DNA of 64,000 nucleotides, taken from contig CAWEBX010000004.1 in NCBI GenBank assembly GCA_963807355.1, forward strand, positions 52,270 to 116,269. The letters are read 5' to 3'. A program made the position numbers and the translations under genes. Below, piece by piece: positions 46,431-55,856 of this stretch. Below the pieces are notes generated by a model. The model saw nothing but the letters and a program-made list of their open reading frames with translations. It ran no database searches and had not been told where the DNA came from. Each line of letters begins with the position of its first letter. Within the stretch, counting starts at the first letter, position 1. This DNA comes from Nitrobacter sp963807355. Its GTDB lineage: Bacteria > Pseudomonadota > Alphaproteobacteria > Rhizobiales > Xanthobacteraceae.

Positions 46431-46534
46431 GCGTAGAACCTGAAAGGAGGGCTCCTCCTGGATTCACGGTGTGTCGCGGAAGTTAGCTGCTGCCAACAGC
46501 GGCTCAGCGCGCTAAATCTTTCTGTCCCCAGGCG

Positions 46535-46927
46535 TTGCTCGCGCCCATTCAACAATTGGTGCGCTCCGGGCTGCTCGTATCCAATACTTCAGCGGTTCTG
46601 GCGTCACCGCCCGCATACGATCCGACCAACCCACTCGCTCTATCGGGATATCTTCCCCGGGACGCGCGGCAGATTGACCAGGACGAGCGCAACAAGCGCG
46701 TCATCGCCTTGCGTGAGAGTCGACCAGCCGCAGGGCTGTCGTTCGAGGAACGAGACGCCATCGCCAACGAAGCCGCCGCGAGCGTCGTGGAGATTATGGA
46801 CGAGGCCTACTTCGCTTCAGCGCCAACGCAGATCAGCGCGATAGGCCAGAAAATCCTGGCGATGCGGATGCTGCTCGATCAGTCGAGACATGCAGCGCCG
46901 CCGTGGCGCGTGGCTACTGGACGGTGA
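46535..46927 (+). CDS. Hypothetical protein, possibly truncated by a frameshift
   Basis: 130 residues: LSGYLPRDARQIDQDERNKRVIALRE, GLSFEERDAIANEAAASVVEIMDEAYF. Helical. Just beyond, another frame at ~46900-47020 reads YWTVTLLHGKDHDVLRAWRETADSLQCSM, which may be its continuation or another fragment. Not recognised. Confidence 0.4.
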   Translation: MLAPIQQLVRSGLLVSNTSAVLASPPAYDPTNPLALSGYLPRDARQIDQDERNKRVIALRESRPAAGLSFEERDAIANEAAASVVEIMDEAYFASAPTQISAIGQKILAMRMLLDQSRHAAPPWRVATGR

Positions 46928-47081
46928 CGCTGCTTCATGGCAAAGACCACGACGTGCTGCGTGCGTGGCGCGAGACGGCCGACAGTTTGCAGTGCAGCAT
47001 GCGGATTTTTGGGAAATATTAAAGAGGCCGCCGGTCTTTTGCACTGAGTTTCATTTCCAGTTGATGCGATGAATAACAATT

Positions 47082-47761
47082 ATGGGTCTCGATAGAGAAA
47101 TTCTGCTCACGCTCAACGCATTCGGTGGAGGAAATTACAATCTCTGGGACCTCGTGAACACTTCGCTTTTCAGGGGATTCCCAGTTTACTTTTCTGTTGT
47201 CGCCCTTTGGTTTTCCCGTGATCAGCCGGAGCGTCGGGGTCGTATGCTTGCCGGGCTGCTGGCCGTCTGTTTGGCGACCATGCTTTCTGTTTGGTCACAA
47301 TTTCACATCCCGGTTCACATACGTCCAATTCTGGACTTGGCAATTCCTCGGACACCTGTTCTTCCGCGAACACCATGGGACCGACAAATTCGTTTCCGAG
47401 CCACAGCAACCTTGTTTTTTAGCCTCGCTGCTGTGGTTTTATCGAAAAGCGATCAGTCGGGCTATTCTGCTTTGGTTGGGTCGCGGCGATAGTCGCGATT
47501 CCGCGGATCATTGTCGGGCTCCACTATCCAAGCGATATAATTGGGGCGTTTGTTCTTGGACCGGCAACCGTTTTCCTTTTTGCTAAGGCTCCATACCCAA
47601 GGGGTATGTTTGAGCGCGCGCTCACGTGGTTCGAAGGCCGTCTGTATATTGTTCACGCACTCTTATTCATTTTTTTGGCGGACGTGTTCGACTTGTTTCA
47701 GAAAGCTCTGGAATTCCTCGGAAAGGTGCTTGCGCGATTGCTTCGTCGTTTCGGAACCTAG
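47082..47761 (+). pseudogene. PAP2-family phosphatase, frameshifted
   Basis: Met 47082: MGLDREILLTLNAFGGGNYNL, LFRGFPVYFSVVALWFSRD. After frame changes near 47300-47470 the text continues TATLFFSLAAVVLSK, AIPRIIVGLHYPSDIIGAFVLG (the PAP2 R-x4-GLH-YPSD motif) and a helical end ALEFLGKVLARLLRR to TAG at 47761. Relatives dephosphorylate undecaprenyl pyrophosphate or other lipids in the membrane. Confidence 0.75.
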
Positions 47762-47830
47762 AGGTTCCATAGCCCCCCGGGGGTACCCCGTCTTCAGATG
47801 ATCTGAAGACGCCTGCGCCCTGGCTGCCAC

Positions 47831-48140
47831 GCGATACGCTTCGAGGTCACGCCGAGCCCGGTTTGGGATGCTTTCGTGGCTTTTCCTAGCGAGTTGCACC
47901 GACAGCTTCGCCCTCACGGGAGTGCGGACCGTACCGGCCAATCCGGTAACTTCGCCGGTCATCAGATCGAAGGACGCCTGCGATACTGGATCGTCCCCGA
48001 TGCTATGATGCTTGAAACCGGGGCTGGCTACCTGTTCAGGGGTAAGATTCATGCGGGACGCCCCCAACGCGCCCGACACCGCCTACGCCTATCTCACCGA
48101 CCATCTTCTTTTAAACACCGTTCCACGCAATCGCTGATGC
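47831..48140 (+). pseudogene. Second alginate-export-family remnant
   Basis: RFEVTPSPVWDAFVAFPSEL, ADRTGQSGNFAGHQIEGRLRYW and IVPDAMMLETGAGYLFRGK, then a shift to APNAPDTAYAYLTDHLL. These match, strand for strand, the remnant at 29415-29850. The N-terminal part is absent. Confidence 0.65.
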
Positions 48141-48180
48141 GCCGCTGTCGGTGTCACGGAAATTCAGGATGAGGTTCACT

Positions 48181-48294
48181 TCAGCGCCAGCGGTAGGTGG
48201 CAATGAAAACATTCCCCTCAGGGTCGGAACAGCACAACTTCAGACCTGCTTCGGATCCGTCCAGTTGCGCAACCAACTCTTCGTATCGTCGCAC
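48181..48294 (-). CDS. Possible 37-aa protein or gene end
   Basis: GTG 48294: RRYEELVAQLDGSEAGLKLC, SDPEGNVFIATYRWR. The sequence is protein-like, but too short to assign; it may be the end of a larger lost gene. Confidence 0.35.
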   Translation of the reverse strand: MRRYEELVAQLDGSEAGLKLCCSDPEGNVFIATYRWR

Positions 48295-48359
48295 CCTTAA
48301 GTTCGACCTGATCGGCAACTTTGCGCAGTGTCTTCGCCGCTCGGGCACCGCTGACATTC

Positions 48360-48480
48360 TCAGTCAAATTTAATCTTGTTAATCACACGGTTTTGACCAT
48401 CAGAATAATAGGCCTCGTAGGAGATGCCTGCCAGAGCATACACTTTTTCAATAGCGACGTTTTCGCATTCGACCGAAGAG
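48360..48480 (-). pseudogene. Remnant of the TSUP C-terminal extension
   Basis: ENVAIEKVYALAGISYEAYY, then SDGQNRVINKIKFD to TGA at 48360. It matches the end of the intact TSUP protein at 27411-28451 with only a few changes. It converges on the alginate-export remnant, as the two genes do in island 1. Confidence 0.75.
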
Positions 48481-48571
48481 GAACTGGCTCAGATGCGCGC
48501 TATCGTGCGGAATGAAAGGGGCGGCCATGACTGACGAACGACAATGAACTGTCCGCCGCAAGGAACGAGAG

Positions 48572-48810
48572 ATGCCGGACGTTGATCTCAATTTCATCGC
48601 CGAACAACTAAAGCGCGTGCTCGCGGACACCAGCGATCTGAAAAACCCGCATGCCCGCCATAGAGAAGCATTTGGGTCGGATCCACCTCGACATCGCTGC
48701 ACTACGCGCCGCTCACCTCGAACAACGCCTGGATCGGACCGAAAGACGCCTGGAGATCCAGCGCGATCCTGGTGCCTCAACCACCAGGCGAAATCCGGAG
48801 TGACTAAGCT
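48572..48810 (+). pseudogene. Small hypothetical protein, frameshifted
   Basis: MPDVDLNFIAEQLKRVLADTSDLKN, then in another frame AIEKHLGRIHLDIAALRAAH and LEQRLDRTERRLEIQRDPG. Joined it is a ~75-residue coiled-coil protein typical of rhizobial islands. The tiny frame at 57213 resembles its beginning. Confidence 0.5.
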
Positions 48811-49090
48811 GGACGAAACTGTTTCCTTCCGGAAAAACGTGACCGGCATCGACCACACTTTGTTCCTGACCGGCCCTTACGTCAAAGTCGCCCTCGACCC
48901 GCCCGACAGCCTCGACCCGCACGGTGCAACCGCAACCGTCGCGCTGGACGGCACGCTTGTTGCCGGAGATGTTCCGCCTGAATTACTGTTCTGCGCTTCA
49001 TTGAAGCGAACCGTGAAACGCTACTCGACTATTGGGACCACCAGATCGACTCCGACCAGTTGCGGCAGCGGCTGAAAAGGAGCGAAGCCT
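48811..49090 (+). pseudogene. Hypothetical protein remnant, frameshifted
   Basis: SFRKNVTGIDHTLFLTGPYV, ALDPPDSLDPHGATATVALDG and AGDVPPELL, then after a shift RFIEANRETLLDYWDHQIDSDQLRQRL to TGA at ~49090. The two parts fit one small soluble protein. A DUF4160-like end is possible but not certain. Confidence 0.45.
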
Positions 49091-49746
49091 GATCTCAAAG
49101 CGACCAGCAAGGGAGCATCCAGACCCGGCGTACTGGGCGACGATCCGCGCACATCGCCTGGAGATCACGCCGGCCATTGTTGCGAGGCATGTGGCGCGCG
49201 CACGCAGCTGGACTGTCATCACCGCACCTATGCGCGCTTCGGCGAGGAGGGGATCGCAAAATCACAACTTATTATGGGTGCGGCACCTTATTATGGGTGC
49301 GGCACCGCTTGCATCGAGATCGTTCCCAAGCCTGGCAACAAGGGCATGGGCGATGCCGACCAGCATGAGCGTCACGGATTACAGTAATGGCTTGACCACA
49401 ACCATAAAGTCATGGTCGACGGCGCCCGCGCCCCAGTTGATTGCCAGACTGTGACGCCCTGTGGCGGGGAAGCACGCGACAACATTATAAGCTGCACTGC
49501 ACCATTTTAGATTCGGGTGCGGTGTTGGGAGCACCCCCGCCCGGCCATTTCGAGAGGCCTCCCCGTTCGCCACCCCCTCCCCTTGCTCGATTGATCGAGA
49601 GGGCACCCGCCGAAGGACCGATCAGATTGTTCGGAAAAGAACCATTGCACGGACGGTTGAATCGGCGCCGATCATTGTTATCGAAGTTTGGAACGACGCC
49701 TTTAGGATGACTTTGACTCGACGCGAATCGCATCAGGGATAGAAGC
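49091..49746. other. Region of unclear content
   Basis: A 19-bp tandem duplication (CTTATTATGGGTGCGGCAC at 49268-49286 and 49287-49305) and several short frames. No gene supported. Confidence 0.45.
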
Positions 49747-50049
49747 ATGAAAAAGGTAATCGTGATGACGGCGCTGGCATTCGTGCTGGCTGTTGGCATG
49801 TTCAATTTCGTTCGCGCAGGCCGGCGGAAGCGGCGGTGGTGCCGGCGGCGGTACGGGTGGCGGAGTGGGAGCAGGCGGGGCTGGCGTTACCGGTGCGGGT
49901 GGGAATACTGGCACGGGCGGAGGATCCGCGGGTACGTCGACGGGACGACCGAGGCGCAGGTACTGGCGGCACGGGTACCCTGGGGGTCGGGTACTGGCGG
50001 TACTGGCGGTACTGGCAGCACTGGAGGCACCAACACTCTGGACCAGTGA
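49747..50049 (+). pseudogene. Secreted glycine-rich repeat protein, frameshifted
   Basis: Signal peptide MKKVIVMTALAFVLAVGMF. The glycine-rich body runs through three frames: GGSGGGAGGGTGGGVGAGG with GGNTGTGGGSAGTSTG, then GAGTGGTGTLGVG, then GTGGTGGTGSTGGTNTLDQ to TGA. Joined it is one low-complexity Gly/Thr/Ser exported protein. Confidence 0.6.
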
Positions 50050-50306
50050 CACACATCTGGTCGCCTTGGTCAGCCGTTGGGTCAGCAGGGATCAGGGTCC
50101 ACACAGGGCTCATCCGACGGGACTAAACGTGAGCCGATCGTCCCCGGCGATCTGGCAGTTGTCCATGTCTCGCGGATTGCTGGGGCCGCTCAGGATGGCG
50201 TGGAGTAGGTTCGCCGAGAGGAGCCCACCCCCCCATTCTGTAGCCAGCCTGTAGCCGCCCACAAACCTGCTCTGCGAGGCGTCGGGGGGGCTCGGAGCAA
50301 CCCGCG

Positions 50307-50660
50307 GAGGTCTCCCAGCGGGCCGCCGAGGGCTCGGCAGAGGCGTCACAGGCACTGGCCTACGCGAAAGCCGAGATCAAGCGGCTGACACAGGAGCTCC
50401 GCATCGCCCGAACCGAGATTTTGTTGCGCAGCGACGAGATCGAGAAGCTGAAGGCGAAGATCGTTCAGCCTGTACCGCTCGATCCTGACAGCGAGGCGGC
50501 TCGCCGGATCGATGCGCTTGAGAAAGGGTGAAGACGCTGGTGCCCGCCGAGGTGAAGACCAAGATTGCGAGGCGCTGACCGAGCAGACTACGAGCCTGCA
50601 GAACCGGCTCGACGCGCTTCAGGCATGGGAATGGGCTAGGTCTCAACAACATCGGGAAGT
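50307..50660 (+). pseudogene. Coiled-coil protein, truncated and frameshifted copy of the 55857 gene
   Basis: Reads GSAEASQALAYAKAEIKRL, then RTEILLRSDEIEKLKAKI and SEAARRIDALEK as in the 55857 gene, but lacks the N-terminal ~55 residues and has deletions at ~50527 and ~50570 that break the frame. Confidence 0.75.
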
Positions 50661-50732
50661 AAAATTAACCGACCCTACCTGACCCTCGTTGAGCATGGTT
50701 CCTGGGATCATAGCGCTGTTTCAAGTGTAATT

Positions 50733-51062
50733 TCATTCACGTTTTTCGTGACCTGAACGAATAGCATTTGCGATTTCGGTTGCTACTTCCTTTTTCAACA
50801 TCGTTGTGGCGAGAGGCTCGTCTCCAGCAGTCTTATCGAAATTTTCGACGTGATGATCAGCCACCTTTGCGCATTTTTCCCGTTCATCGTAACGAATGGC
50901 TGATTCATCCTTCACAAGACCAGCTGCGAGGATCGCGTCTGCAGCTTCTGACAAACCCACAATTGTAATGCGTGCTACACCATCTTCCATAGGAGATGTT
51001 TCTAACCTGAGTAAACGTAGGGCATCCATGACCACCGCTCGCTTGTTTTCATTGCTGGTCAT
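50733..51062 (-). CDS. Hypothetical protein of the repeated module, intact copy
   Basis: 109 residues from Met 51062, ribosome site GGTGGAG. TSNENKRAVVMDALRLLRLE, VGLSEAADAILAAGLV, then EKCAKVADHHVENFD and KEVATEIANAIRSGHEKRE. No family recognised. The copy at 56422-56755 is frameshifted. Confidence 0.65.
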   Translation of the reverse strand: MTSNENKRAVVMDALRLLRLETSPMEDGVARITIVGLSEAADAILAAGLVKDESAIRYDEREKCAKVADHHVENFDKTAGDEPLATTMLKKEVATEIANAIRSGHEKRE

Positions 51063-51234
51063 AGCTCCACCTGTGTTCTGACTTTCATTATTGATCTCCC
51101 CGTTTTTCCATGTTGACTACTTTCGTTGCAAAGCTCAAGGCCCCGCGCGAACGCAAACGGCTCACCACAGTGCAAGTGCGAAGCTCGCAAGAGCCATCAC
51201 ATTTCGCCCGCCTCAAAACGGAGGAACCCTTTCC

Positions 51235-51474
51235 ATGAAGAGAGTTGCCCTGAGCGCGCTCATTGCCCTTGCCACCACATCCTCGATTGCGCAAACGACG
51301 ACTGATCAGGACAAATACTATGTGGTGCACAATCCCAATTCGAATGAGTGCACCATCGAGGAACAGGAGCCTACCGATAAGACGATCATCGTCGACGTCT
51401 TCAAGACGCGGACCGATGCCGAGGAGGCCGTTGAGCTATTGGAAATCTGCAAGCCGGACCTGGATGATGATTGA
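51235..51474 (+). CDS. Small secreted protein
   Basis: 79 residues, ribosome site GGAGGAA. Signal peptide MKRVALSALIALATTSSIAQ, then an acidic mature part (KYYVVHNPNSNECTIEEQE, DAEEAVELLEICKPDLDDD) with two Cys. Intact. Function unknown. The upstream 75 bases are a recombinase 3' segment, so this gene sits directly at a cassette junction. Confidence 0.65.
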   Translation: MKRVALSALIALATTSSIAQTTTDQDKYYVVHNPNSNECTIEEQEPTDKTIIVDVFKTRTDAEEAVELLEICKPDLDDD

Positions 51475-51585
51475 TCCGGTCGCACTGAGAAGCGAACGAC
51501 GGGGGCTGACCAACTACGCTGTGCGGGGGGTTTTCTGTAAGCGATGAAGGCTTCAGTGTTTTGCAGGCGGTCTTGAAGGAGCGCT

Positions 51586-51861
51586 TCAAGGCGTCCGCTG
51601 GCGTCCGCCGCTTGATGTTCGCTTTTTAGGTGTCTTGCGGGCTTGCTCGGACTGCAGCAGGACCAACCCATCGATAGAGCGGGCGAGATACTGTTTCAGC
51701 ACGTTCAACGGCAGATCGATGGGGATGCGGGCGGACGCTTCGGTCGCCTCGTTCGCTTCTATCTCCTTTAGATAATCGCGACCGAACGCTATCAGATCCT
51801 CAAGAGTGAGATCGAAATCCAGATCCGGAGGTGTTCTAGTCGTACCGGCAGCCTTCGCCAT
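51586..51861 (-). CDS. Hypothetical protein downstream of csoS1-like gene
   Basis: 91 residues: DFDLTLEDLIAFGRDYLKEIEANE, DLPLNVLKQYLARSIDGLVLLQ, basic end. Same strand as the shell gene and 97 bp after it, so it may be co-transcribed. Not recognised. Confidence 0.5.
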   Translation of the reverse strand: MAKAAGTTRTPPDLDFDLTLEDLIAFGRDYLKEIEANEATEASARIPIDLPLNVLKQYLARSIDGLVLLQSEQARKTPKKRTSSGGRQRTP

Positions 51862-51958
51862 GTCGCCCCCGTCGCTTCAGGTCAGGCGCACTCCCGGGTG
51901 GTGACCGCGCCGGGGTAATCGAGAAAGCGGCCAACATGCGGCGGCTCGCTGGGTATCT

Positions 51959-52264
51959 TCAAGTTGAAGCAACGGGAGCTTTCGGCAGAATGCCCTCTAC
52001 CTCGCTGTGCACGCGGGCAATGATGTGCGCGGCCACCAGGCCGTCGCCCACGCGCTCGCAGGCGTCAGCCCCAGCACGCACCGCCGCATTGACCGCACCG
52101 GTCTCGCCACGAACCAGCACGGTGACGTAGCCGCCTCCGACAAATTGACGCGAGATCAAGCGCACCTCGGCAGCCTTGGTCATTGCGTCCGCCGCCTCAA
52201 TCGCGGGAACCAGTCCGCGAGTTTCAATCATGCCCAGGGCAACGCCGTTCACGTATGTTGCCAT
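51959..52264 (-). CDS. csoS1: Bacterial microcompartment shell protein, CsoS1-like (BMC-H)
   Basis: 101 residues from Met 52264 (ribosome site GGAAGGA). One BMC domain: GVALGMIETRGLVPAIEAAD, AEVRLISRQFVGGGYVTVLV and AVNAAVRAGADACERVGDGL, then AAHIIARVHSEVEGILP. This is the hexameric shell tile of alpha-carboxysomes, with the central-pore FVGGGY loop. It is intact, but no csoS2, csoSCA, rbcL/S or csoS4 is present in the window, so it is an orphan copy. A longer frame begins at 52336, but the added residues are polar and non-family. Confidence 0.92.
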   Translation of the reverse strand: MATYVNGVALGMIETRGLVPAIEAADAMTKAAEVRLISRQFVGGGYVTVLVRGETGAVNAAVRAGADACERVGDGLVAAHIIARVHSEVEGILPKAPVAST

Positions 52265-52578
52265 GTCGTTATCCTTCCGCTTGCCAGCAGTAGAAGCGGC
52301 GTCGTCCTTGTCCAGATGTTTGGTTTTGTCGTCCATTTGCGCGGTCCTACTTCGTCAGTTCGAGCATACCGTTGGCGGCAACGTGCAGCCAAGTGATACC
52401 AGAAACTCCTGCTCCGCCCCACGGTCCTTAAGGTGAGAAATCTACAACCTCCCGCTCCCTGACCTCCCGACGAAGCGAGAGAATAAGCAAGACGCGGCCC
52501 TTCTGCAGCCTTGCAAGGGCGTCTCCGTTCTGTATAGTTTTCTCAAGAAATACCATACATGAAGCGAGGGGCAAAGCT

Positions 52579-53259
52579 ATGGCGATAAACGGGAAAAAGG
52601 TTGAAGCAGTCGCCTACATCCGCACCTCGTCGGCCGCCAATGTCGGCGCCGACAAGGACAGCGACAAGCGACAGCGGGCCGCCATCGAGGGCTATGCCAA
52701 GCGGGCGGGCTTCGTCCTGATCGACGAGTTCAACGATGCCGCTGTGTAGCGGCGCGGATCCGATCGAGACCCGCCCGGGTTTTGCCGCCCTGCTCGACCG
52801 GATCGAGGGCAACGGCGTGCGCACGGTCATTGTCGAGGACGCTAGCCGCTTCGCGCGCGAGCTGATGACGCAGGAGCTGGGCATCCTGGCGCTGATCCAG
52901 CGCGGCGTCCGCGTTCTGACTGCCAACGGCGACGACCTGACCGACAGTAGCGATCCGTCGCGCAAGATGATGCGGCAGATCGCCGGCGCGTTCGCACGAG
53001 TACGAAAAGGCGCGGCTCGTGGCGAAGCTCAAGGCCGCGCGCGATCGCAAGCGTGCACACCACGGGCAGGTGCGAAGGCCGCAAGAGCCTTGCCGAGATC
53101 AATCCCGAGATGGTGCAGATCGCCAAGCGACTGCGCCGGCGCAAGCGCGGCAATTCCCTGCGGGCCATCGCTGCCGATCTCGCAGCCCGCGGCTATGTCA
53201 ATGTGAACGGCAGGGAGTACTCAGCGGCTTCAGTGGCCTCAATGCTAGGCGGCGCCTGA
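52579..53259 (+). pseudogene. Serine recombinase (resolvase/invertase), three frameshifts
   Basis: Met 52579: VEAVAYIRTSSAANVG holds the catalytic Ser context. Then, after an extra T making TAG, SGADPIETRPGFAALLDRIEG, RTVIVEDASRFARELMTQELG and MMRQIAGAFA. Another shift gives EYEKARLVAKLKAARDRKR, and a third gives AEINPEMVQIAKRLRRRKRG and IAADLAARGYVNVNG. Net length is back in frame. Its 3' part recurs at 51124, 55551 and 56803. Confidence 0.85.
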
Positions 53260-53607
53260 GGCTCAAGCGGACGCGCCGTATGACCGCTCGAGGGGCGCGG
53301 AGGTGTTTCACCTTCACGGACGGCTACAGAATTCTGTAGTGAGCGATCAACCTTATGCGGGCCGGTATCAAAACCAATAGCCGGACAGCAGCAAAAACAG
53401 AAGAAAACCTGGCCGTGCAGCCAGCAAACGCCGCGATCCGACGGTCAAAAGTATGGCGGTGAGAATGCGGCTGCCTTTCGCTGTGGTGCTAGAGATCAGT
53501 CCGAAAAAATTCTGTTTCCAAAATCTTGACCGCGCCAGCCGCCTTGCTAATCTTTACATCGTCCGAAACGAAAGGAGAGAAGGGGGACAACATGGCCGAT
53601 CACGTCC
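53260..53607. other. Spacer, partly repeated
   Basis: Bases 53260-53400 match 57058-57180, extending the recombinase-end repeat. No gene seen. Confidence 0.5.
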
Positions 53608-53841
53608 GTGCAATTGACGACAACGTCCGACGGCGATCTACTCGGTTCGATGATTGTGCTTGGAGCGATGTTACTGTGTCTCTTTCTTACCTATATGTGC
53701 ATGATCTTCACAGATGTCTTGCACCGTCTGCTCAAAGCAACCGGCTCAAACGTCGTTGCCCGGCTTGCAGGCGTAGTTTTGGCTGCTTTGGCTGTTCAAT
53801 TCATATTCGATGGTATTAGCGGCGCTCGGCTCCTCGGTTAA
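53608..53841 (+). pseudogene. MarC-family membrane protein, 3' fragment
   Basis: MIVLGAMLLCLFLTYMCMIF and GSNVVARLAGVVLAALAVQF, then IFDGISG, matching the last two helices of MarC/YhgN proteins. The first four helices are missing. The 77-residue frame itself is open. Confidence 0.6.
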
Positions 53842-53974
53842 CAGCTCATCCACGAGCAAACGCGCTTTGCGGCAGTTCCGGCGCGCGTTGCTACAGGCTG
53901 TGCCGGGGAAATCCTTTGATCTTAACCCTCCTCGCGGTAGCGGCGCCCGTTTAGAACCGGGCGCCGCTAGCAGG

Positions 53975-54478
53975 TCAACTCTTGCCGTTAATTGCAATGC
54001 GTCGCACTTTTTCCTTGGCTTCGCGCGCTTTCGGCATCATCACCGTCAGTACACCATTGTTGAAAGACGCCGAGGCTTTGTCATCCTCGACATCCTCAAG
54101 GGGTATTCGGCGTTCGAAGCGACCATAATACCGCTCACTGAAACGGCGAGCCTTGTCTTCCGTTTCCGATTTCTTTTCGCCAGAGATCAAAAGCATACCG
54201 TTCGCGATTTCCAAGCTGACGTCCTTTTCCTCCAGGCCCGGCAATTCGGCCGTAACGCGGACGTCCGTCTCCGTTTCGTCGATGTCGATCTTCGGCCAGC
54301 TGAGGCTCTCGCTGGCTCGGAAGTCGCCGAACGGGGTCCTATCGAACCCGCGGAATACGTCATCGAATATCCGGTTCATCTCGCGATGCAGAGCAAGGAC
54401 AGGATGGACGTCGCTGCCGCGCTGCGTAGTCATCTCGCGGCTTCTGTTGTTCCAGGGGATAAGGTCACTGATTGCCAT
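53975..54478 (-). CDS. Hsp20 small heat-shock protein (second gene of the pair)
   Basis: 167 residues. N-terminal arm with ALHREMNRIFDDVFRGFD, alpha-crystallin domain (WPKIDIDETETDVRVTAELPG, DVSLEIANGMLLISGEKK, FERRIPLEDVEDDKASASFNNGVLTV) and a basic end (VRRIAINGKS). Holdase chaperone. It follows the other hsp20 by 80 bp on the minus strand; no ROSE-like core precedes it, so it probably shares the upstream promoter. Confidence 0.93.
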   Translation of the reverse strand: MAISDLIPWNNRSREMTTQRGSDVHPVLALHREMNRIFDDVFRGFDRTPFGDFRASESLSWPKIDIDETETDVRVTAELPGLEEKDVSLEIANGMLLISGEKKSETEDKARRFSERYYGRFERRIPLEDVEDDKASASFNNGVLTVMMPKAREAKEKVRRIAINGKS

Positions 54479-54558
54479 GGTTGCTACTCCTCAACAGGCG
54501 GCCCACGCCAGCGGTCGCGGCGGAGGCCGGTTTAGTTGATTGTTGAAGCGATCTGCGG

Positions 54559-55023
54559 TCAGGCCGCTTTGCCGTCGAGCTGATGGACGTTCGACGGGGT
54601 CGCTCCATTGATCGCGATCCGGCGCGGCTTCATGGCCTCTGGAACTTCGCGAGCTAGTTCGATGCGGAGCAAACCATTTTCAAACGTCGCGTTCTTGACC
54701 TGAACATAATCAGCCAGGTTGAACTGACGCTTGAAGTGGCGCCCGGAAATACCCCGATAGAGATATTCGCGCTGCTCTTTCTCGGCCTTTTGACCTTCGA
54801 TCGTCAGAACATTCTGTTCTGCCGTGACGGCAATGTCGTCGGGACCGAAGCCCGCGACCGCCAGTGAAATCTGGTAGCTGTCGTCGCCGAGCCGTTCGAT
54901 ATTGTAAGGCGGGTAATTGTCGTCACTACCAGCTCGTTGGGCCGCATCGACCATGTCGAGGAAGCGGTCAAAGCCGATGGTTGACCTCCAAAGGGGGGTG
55001 TAATCGAAAGTAGTGGTCCTCAT
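54559..55023 (-). CDS. Hsp20 small heat-shock protein, IbpA-type
   Basis: 154 residues from Met 55023, ribosome site GGAGGA. MRTTTFDYTPLWRSTIGFDR, PPYNIERLGDDSYQISLAVAG, LYRGISGRHFKRQFNLADYV and ATFENGLLRIELAREVPEAMKPRRIAI are IbpA-class signatures. Intact. Expression is probably held off at low temperature by the ROSE-like leader. Confidence 0.94.
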   Translation of the reverse strand: MRTTTFDYTPLWRSTIGFDRFLDMVDAAQRAGSDDNYPPYNIERLGDDSYQISLAVAGFGPDDIAVTAEQNVLTIEGQKAEKEQREYLYRGISGRHFKRQFNLADYVQVKNATFENGLLRIELAREVPEAMKPRRIAINGATPSNVHQLDGKAA

Positions 55024-55127
55024 AACCAAGTCCTCCATAGAGCAAGTTGGGTACGAGCAGGCTTCCGGACACCAGCCGGCGCCCGCATCTCCGAGCCCCG
55101 AGGGCGCTCGAAACCGCATATCGCGGC
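55024..55127 (-). promoter_or_regulatory. ROSE-like RNA thermometer in the hsp20 leader
   Basis: Just before the start the RNA reads CUUGCUCUAUGGAGGACUUGG. UUGCU (55041-55045) can pair with AGGA (55031-55034) of the ribosome site, leaving the bulged G that defines the ROSE core. Leader length (~100 nt) and gene type fit the rhizobial ROSE family. Confidence 0.65.
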
Positions 55128-55134
55128 AGCCAAA

Positions 55135-55163
55135 AAATTAGGAAAAGCCCAAAAAGTTTCAAG
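55135..55163 (-). promoter_or_regulatory. RpoH (sigma-32) promoter candidate for the hsp20 pair
   Basis: CTTGAAA at 55157-55163 and CCTAATTT at 55135-55142, with 18 bases between CTTG and CTAATT. This fits the alphaproteobacterial RpoH pattern CTTG-N17/18-CYTAT closely though not perfectly. Confidence 0.55.
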
Positions 55164-55228
55164 CGGTCCCACAAAAATTAAAGGGGACGATCCGGTTTAC
55201 TCGCAGCTCCATAATCAAATCGCGGCAA

Positions 55229-55483
55229 TCATTGTTCGGTTCTCTCCTCCATGTAGGCGGTGAGCGCAGTACGGGCCCGAGCCAAGTCCTCGCGCGCGAC
55301 CCCGAGGATCTGCTCAGCAACATCGAGCGCGGCGAAAGCTCTTACCGAAGGATCTGGACGTTCAGCCGTAACTATAACCCAGGCGGCGTCAATCTCAGCG
55401 AGCGCCGCGTGCAAATTCGCGATAGCGCGCCCCATTGCGTCGTAAAGCGCAATCTCCTGTTCGGGTATAGCCTTCTTCGACAT
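55229..55483 (-). CDS. Helical hypothetical protein
   Basis: 84 residues from Met 55483: MSKKAIPEQEIALYDAMGRAI, NLHAALAEIDAAWVIV and AALDVAEQILGVAREDLARA. All-helical, acidic. Unknown. The 5' flank at 55551-55596 is another recombinase 3' segment, in inverted relation to this gene. Confidence 0.6.
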   Translation of the reverse strand: MSKKAIPEQEIALYDAMGRAIANLHAALAEIDAAWVIVTAERPDPSVRAFAALDVAEQILGVAREDLARARTALTAYMEERTEQ

Positions 55484-55856
55484 TATCGACCCTTTCCAAT
55501 CCTCGACGGGCAGTCTGCCGTACCGACGGGAGGGTTTCAAAACATCTCCGGTCTCAAAGCTCAAGGCAGCGCGCGAACGCAAGCGGCTCACCACAACCCG
55601 GTCTCAATTTACCGAAAGTGAGCGGGTTTCAGATTTCTGAACCGCCGCGCCTTCGAGCTGCAGGGCTAGTGATTGTGGCCATTCCACTTAGATATGAGGC
55701 AATGAGAAGCTTATGATCCCGTGACTAAGGAGGGCTTACCCCAGCCCCACCAAGTCAAAGATAAGACTAACAAACATCAACGCGCACAACAGGGCGCGGA
55801 TGTGAGGGCAGATAAATGAGCCCCCAATGGCCCGCCATCCTATCGGCGATCATGCA

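Larger units (their letters stand above)
50307..51200 (+). repeat. Direct repeat, left copy (~890 bp)
   Basis: Closely matches 55998-56889. It carries the end of a coiled-coil gene, a minus-strand small gene and the first ~75 bases of a recombinase 3' segment. The two copies lie 4.8 kb apart in the same orientation. Confidence 0.85.
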
